A stretch of 64,000 nucleotides of DNA from Variibacter gotjawalensis (lineage in GTDB: Bacteria > Pseudomonadota > Alphaproteobacteria > Rhizobiales > Xanthobacteraceae). Below the pieces are notes generated by a model that ran no database searches, was not told the DNA's origin, and saw only the letters and a program-made list of their open reading frames with translations. Below are positions 61,116 to 64,000 of this stretch, in pieces (position 1 is the stretch's first letter; each line of letters begins with the position of its first letter). The position numbers and the translations under genes are program-made. The DNA is taken from positions 1,751,501 to 1,815,500 of the forward strand of contig NZ_AP014946.1 of NCBI RefSeq assembly GCF_002355335.1, read 5' to 3'.

Positions 61116-61727
61116 TTATTGCGGCGGCGCTTTCGTCGCCTCGAAGGCCGGCACCTTCGCGGCGAACGAGTCGAGCCATGCGACGAGTTTCGGATACTTC
61201 GCGCGCCACTTTCCGTCGAAGCGGAAGTCCTGATAGCCGAGCAAGCTCGCGACGGCGAGCTGCCCCACATGCGGCGGATTCGTAATCGCCGGCGGATTGC
61301 TCTCAAGCGCTGTAAGTACGCGATCGACTTTGCCCTGCTGCAACGCGACCCACTTCGGCTCGTGCTTATCGGGCTGGCGATAGCGGCCTTCGTAGATCAT
61401 GAGCAGCGATGCATCGCTGCCGCCATCGGCAAGCGCCATCATGCGCAGCGCTTCGAGGCGAGTCTTGCTGTCTTTCGGAATGATCTTGCCGCCACCCGCA
61501 TGCGCGTCGAGATATTCGACGATGACGCGCGAGTCGTACCAGCTCTCGCCGTCTTCGGTGACAAGCGTCGGGATCTTGCCGAGCGGGTTCTGCACGCGGA
61601 TCGAGTCGCCTTCCGCCTGCGTGTCCGCGCCTTGAATGTCGACTTGCTTCTCGAGCCCAAGGATAATGAGCGCCATGCGAACCTTGCGGGCGAACGGCGA
61701 CGCGGGGGCGGATCGGAGGATCATCAT
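61116..61727 (-). CDS. Glutathione S-transferase family protein
   Basis: A 203-residue protein. The thioredoxin-like N-terminal domain has ILRSAPASPFARKVRMALII (Ser as the probable catalytic residue), the cis-Pro segment NPLGKIPTLVTEDG and YDSRVIVEYLDA. The C-terminal helical domain has ADGGSDASLLMIYEGRYR and the N-capping box region LAVASLLGYQDFRF. Substrate unknown. Two adjacent ATGs begin it. Confidence 0.92.
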   Translation of the reverse strand: MMILRSAPASPFARKVRMALIILGLEKQVDIQGADTQAEGDSIRVQNPLGKIPTLVTEDGESWYDSRVIVEYLDAHAGGGKIIPKDSKTRLEALRMMALADGGSDASLLMIYEGRYRQPDKHEPKWVALQQGKVDRVLTALESNPPAITNPPHVGQLAVASLLGYQDFRFDGKWRAKYPKLVAWLDSFAAKVPAFEATKAPPQ

Positions 61728-61792
61728 TGTTGTTATGCTGCCTGAATGCGGGGAGGGTCAGGCTGCGTAACACGATGCCGAGCGACCGGCAA

Positions 61793-61820
61793 AATTCGCG
61801 CGGCCCGGCGTTCGGGCCGC
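61793..61820 (-). terminator. Terminator-like hairpin after cspA
   Basis: On the minus strand, stem GCGGCCC/GGGCCGC (61814-61820 with 61800-61806) is followed by GCGAATTTTGCC. The T run is short. It lies 26 bases beyond the cspA stop. Confidence 0.6.
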
Positions 61821-61845
61821 GGATATCACGCTAAAGTCGGTGCGC

Positions 61846-62058
61846 CTACTTCAGGACGAGGTTGACCGCTTTCGGTCCCTTGCCCTTTTTGTCGGGCTCA
61901 ACCTCGTAAGCCAGCGGCTGGCCTTCGTTCAGCGACTTGAGACCTGCGCGCTCAACCGCCGTGATGTGAACGAACACATCCGGGCCGCCTGTGTCCGGCT
62001 TAATGAAGCCGTAGCCGCGCTCCGTATTGAAGAACTTGATCGTACCAGTCATCGACAT
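61846..62058 (-). CDS. cspA: Cold-shock domain protein CspA
   Basis: A 70-residue single cold-shock domain that binds single-stranded RNA: TGTIKFFNTERGYGFIKPD holds RNP1 (GYGFI), and DVFVHITAVERAG holds RNP2 (VFVHI). The start is ATG 62058 behind GGGGA; the longer frame to 62145 is unlikely. The 136 bases upstream to the rlmJ stop are gene-free and may form the long leader usual for csp mRNAs. Confidence 0.96.
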   Translation of the reverse strand: MSMTGTIKFFNTERGYGFIKPDTGGPDVFVHITAVERAGLKSLNEGQPLAYEVEPDKKGKGPKAVNLVLK

Positions 62059-62194
62059 TTCTAGTCCCCACGTCCCCATTCCGCCCGCGACAGCTTCCGG
62101 TTGCGGGAATGGCGTCGCAGGGTTGTGCGCTCGCAACGTAATCAAGCCACGAGGGGTCGCCTAGCGGGTGCGACGATGCGGCTCACCCCTCCGC

Positions 62195-63064
62195 TCACGC
62201 GGCGGCGCGAATCCATTCGAGGCTTGAGCGACAAGGGTTTTCTGACGTGAGTGCTTTTGCGAGAGCAGGGCCGATCACGCGGAGTTGAGCGTCAAAACGC
62301 CACGGCGGATTGATGATCAGCAGGCCGCTGCCGCGCAACTTGTCGGTTGGTGTCTCGGCGAAAGAAAGTTCGGAGCGCAGAATGCCGGTCGTGATGGATT
62401 TATCGAGACTGCGCGCGAGCTTGTTGGATGCTCCGACATCTTTGATCGGATACCAGATCATGTAGATGCCGCCCGGCCATTTTCGCCACGCTTCGGCAAC
62501 CGCGCCGGCAAGATGCTCGAACTCGTCCGGCCGTTCGTACGGCGGATCGATCAGCACCAAGCCGCGCCGTTCTTTCGGCGGGATATAGGCTGTCAGCGCT
62601 TTCCAGCCGTCGATCTCGATCGCCTTCGTGCGCTTGTCGACGCCGAGCGTGCGCTCGAGCTTGCGCGCCGCACCGGGCTCAGACTCGCAGGCGATCAAAC
62701 GGTCCTGCGGTCGCAACAGATGGCGGACGATGAGCGGAGATCCTGGATAACGAAGCTCACCGTTTTGGTTTTCGCCAGCGACCGCGTCGAAGTACGTCTT
62801 CAGCAATGCGGTCGCCTCGGCCGTCAAACTCCCGGTGTCCGCAGCGTCGCGAAGTCGGGGCATCAGCCGCCCAATTCCGCCGCGCCACTCGCCGGTGCGC
62901 TCGGCCTCTTCGCCGGCGAGGTTGTAGCGCCCAGCACCCGCGTGAGTGTCGACGACGCGGAAAGCCGCGTCCTTCTGCCGCAGATGCTGAAGGACCAGGA
63001 CAAGCGCTGCGTGCTTGTGGACATCGGCGAAATTGCCGGCGTGGAAGGCGTGACGGTAATTCAT
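62195..63064 (-). CDS. rlmJ: 23S rRNA (adenine(2030)-N6)-methyltransferase RlmJ
   Basis: A 289-residue enzyme. The N terminus MNYRHAFHAGNFADVHKHAAL is diagnostic of RlmJ. VVDTHAGAGRYNL binds SAM, and the catalytic motif is GLVLIDPPYERPDEF (DPPY), followed by GGIYMIWYPIKD. Length is close to E. coli RlmJ. Confidence 0.96.
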   Translation of the reverse strand: MNYRHAFHAGNFADVHKHAALVLVLQHLRQKDAAFRVVDTHAGAGRYNLAGEEAERTGEWRGGIGRLMPRLRDAADTGSLTAEATALLKTYFDAVAGENQNGELRYPGSPLIVRHLLRPQDRLIACESEPGAARKLERTLGVDKRTKAIEIDGWKALTAYIPPKERRGLVLIDPPYERPDEFEHLAGAVAEAWRKWPGGIYMIWYPIKDVGASNKLARSLDKSITTGILRSELSFAETPTDKLRGSGLLIINPPWRFDAQLRVIGPALAKALTSENPCRSSLEWIRAAA

Positions 63065-63196
63065 GGCCCAGTTGGTTACGAGTTTCCTTCGGCTGAGCCG
63101 AATTATGACCGATCGATTTAATCGGACGGTAGGTCCTTAGGCCTATAGTCAAATGCAACGCAAATTGGAGAGACGGTATTTAGTTCCGCCGGGTCA

Positions 63197-63448
63197 ATGA
63201 CAATGTTCTCGACCAAGCTGTCCACATTTCTCTGCGTCCTCGCTCCGGTCGTCTTGGCCTATGGCCTTGGTTCGGCTCCGGTGGCGCGTGTGTTGCCGGA
63301 TAACTTCGGAACCGGTCTAGCGGCGTTTCATGCGGACGTGAACTCCATCGCGCATGGTGGCTTTAGTGGCATGTACTATGCCGGGCTAGAGAAAATCCGC
63401 GAGATGCAAGCCAAGGTTCAGCGCTCGAAGGACGATTCCACCCGATAG
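63197..63448 (+). CDS. Small exported or membrane protein (83 aa)
   Basis: An 83-residue protein with an N-terminal hydrophobic segment (LSTFLCVLAPVVLAYGLGS) followed by a soluble part (FGTGLAAFHADVNSIAHGGF, then a charged helix LEKIREMQAKVQRS). It may be a signal-anchored protein. I recognise no family. Convergent with the RNase gene, with one base between the stops. Confidence 0.6.
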   Translation: MTMFSTKLSTFLCVLAPVVLAYGLGSAPVARVLPDNFGTGLAAFHADVNSIAHGGFSGMYYAGLEKIREMQAKVQRSKDDSTR

Positions 63449-63449
63449 G

Positions 63450-64000
63450 CTACGAACCGCCACGCACGGGCGGCATCACGAGCTTGTCTCGGCGGCAAGC
63501 GCGGCGGTCGATCTCCGCGCAATTCCGAAAGCCCAACTCTTTCGTCATGCAGACGCGTACTTCGCGCAGGTGACGCCGGTCGCAGTCGACCGCGATGGCT
63601 TCGCGCGTCAGGCCCGGATTGGCCTTGACGAAGGCTTCTTCGACCTCGTCCGGCGAAACCGTCTGATACTCTTTCGGATCCAGAAATTGCTCCGGAATTT
63701 TGACGATCGCGCGCGCCTTGCGAACATTCTCGAAATAGGTACGGGCCGATGTGCCGGCGCAGGTGCCGTGCTTATCCCACTCGCGATAGATCAAGCCCGG
63801 CGCCGGCATGATGTCGAGCATCGACGTCATGATCTCGCGCTGTAGCCGCGGCGCCGGAACTTGGCAATATTCCGGATAGCCGCGCTCGTATTGCGGCCAC
63901 AGACCGTGCACCACGAACGAGTACGGGCGGGATCCGCATTGCTGACGCGGCGCGCGCTCGCCCCGCGACTCGCAGAACGACGGCGACCATGAAAGAGCCA
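63450..64000 (-). CDS. Ribonuclease T2 family protein (5' end beyond the window)
   Basis: The visible frame runs from the stop at 63450 through the right edge without interruption. Active-site CAS I is FVVHGLWPQYERG, and CAS II is EWDKHGTCAGTS, with both catalytic His residues. Upstream of CAS I it continues with LSWSPSFCESRGERAP and QQCGSRPYSF, the usual RNase T2 N terminus. Several Cys pairs fit a secreted or periplasmic enzyme. The signal peptide is outside the window. Confidence 0.9.
   Translation of the reverse strand, partial: ALSWSPSFCESRGERAPRQQCGSRPYSFVVHGLWPQYERGYPEYCQVPAPRLQREIMTSMLDIMPAPGLIYREWDKHGTCAGTSARTYFENVRKARAIVKIPEQFLDPKEYQTVSPDEVEEAFVKANPGLTREAIAVDCDRRHLREVRVCMTKELGFRNCAEIDRRACRRDKLVMPPVRGGS

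Overview
The window is GC-rich alphaproteobacterial chromosome, most likely from the order Hyphomicrobiales (Rhizobiales) near the Bradyrhizobium/Rhodopseudomonas/Xanthobacteraceae group. The reasons are the CtrA-pathway genes sciP, chpT and ctrA, the GANTC sites in their promoters, families typical of that order (DUF992, DUF1134/EipA, DUF2927, DUF3551), a petABC bc1 operon, and dispersed CCGG-type palindromic intergenic repeats. No phage, transposase, CRISPR array or integration site was seen. Most of the window reads as core genome.

Layout. 1-3.8 kb: small unknown proteins, an orphan hybrid histidine kinase, a DUF992 secreted protein and an elongator tRNA-Met. 3.9-10.4 kb: a PmtA-like methyltransferase, mnmA, sciP, a three-gene envelope cluster (coiled-coil membrane protein, DUF2927, DUF3551), eipA and cysQ. 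10.5-15.5 kb: chpT followed by cheA-cheW-cheY-cheR, in which CheA carries two CheW-like domains and a receiver. 15.5-18.4 kb: a sulfur cluster (periplasmic rhodanese, YeeE/YedE transporter and a 52-residue cysteine-rich peptide) divergent from an Lrp/AsnC regulator. 18.5-23.2 kb: ilvD, a VapBC-type module, a YciI-like protein and an ECF sigma/anti-sigma pair. 23.3-26.7 kb: a zinc-type TonB receptor with two Zur-like boxes and a histidine-rich metal-binding protein. 27-28.7 kb: fliJ divergent from ctrA.

28.7-36.1 kb: an MBL hydrolase, trmL, petABC, mtnP, a ParDE-type module, a cupin and apt. 36.3-39.4 kb: a PhoP/PhoQ-like pair flanked by two PepSY-type secreted proteins. 39.4-43.1 kb: tandem MaoC proteins, ychF, pth and rplY. 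43.4-47.7 kb: ubiK, lgt, a MidA-type methyltransferase, pgeF and prs. 47.8-50.4 kb: a serine hydrolase, then more than 1.3 kb of non-coding DNA with repeats, a good -35 promoter element and a run of strong hairpins that I propose is a structured RNA. 50.4-55.2 kb: a YbjN protein behind a cluster of six GANTC sites, proC, a TetR regulator, an EnvZ/OmpR-like pair and a MarR regulator. 55.2-64 kb: a MATE exporter, then moaE, moaD, pgsA, uvrC, an SDR and a GST on one strand, cspA, rlmJ, a small exported protein and the 3' part of a secreted RNase T2 gene.

How it fits together. The CtrA axis is represented by its phosphotransfer protein (ChpT), the regulator itself (CtrA) and its antagonist (SciP), next to chemotaxis genes and fliJ, which links cell cycle to motility. 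The least explained parts are the hairpin-rich region at 49.5-49.9 kb, the small Cys peptide of the sulfur cluster and the GANTC cluster before the YbjN gene.
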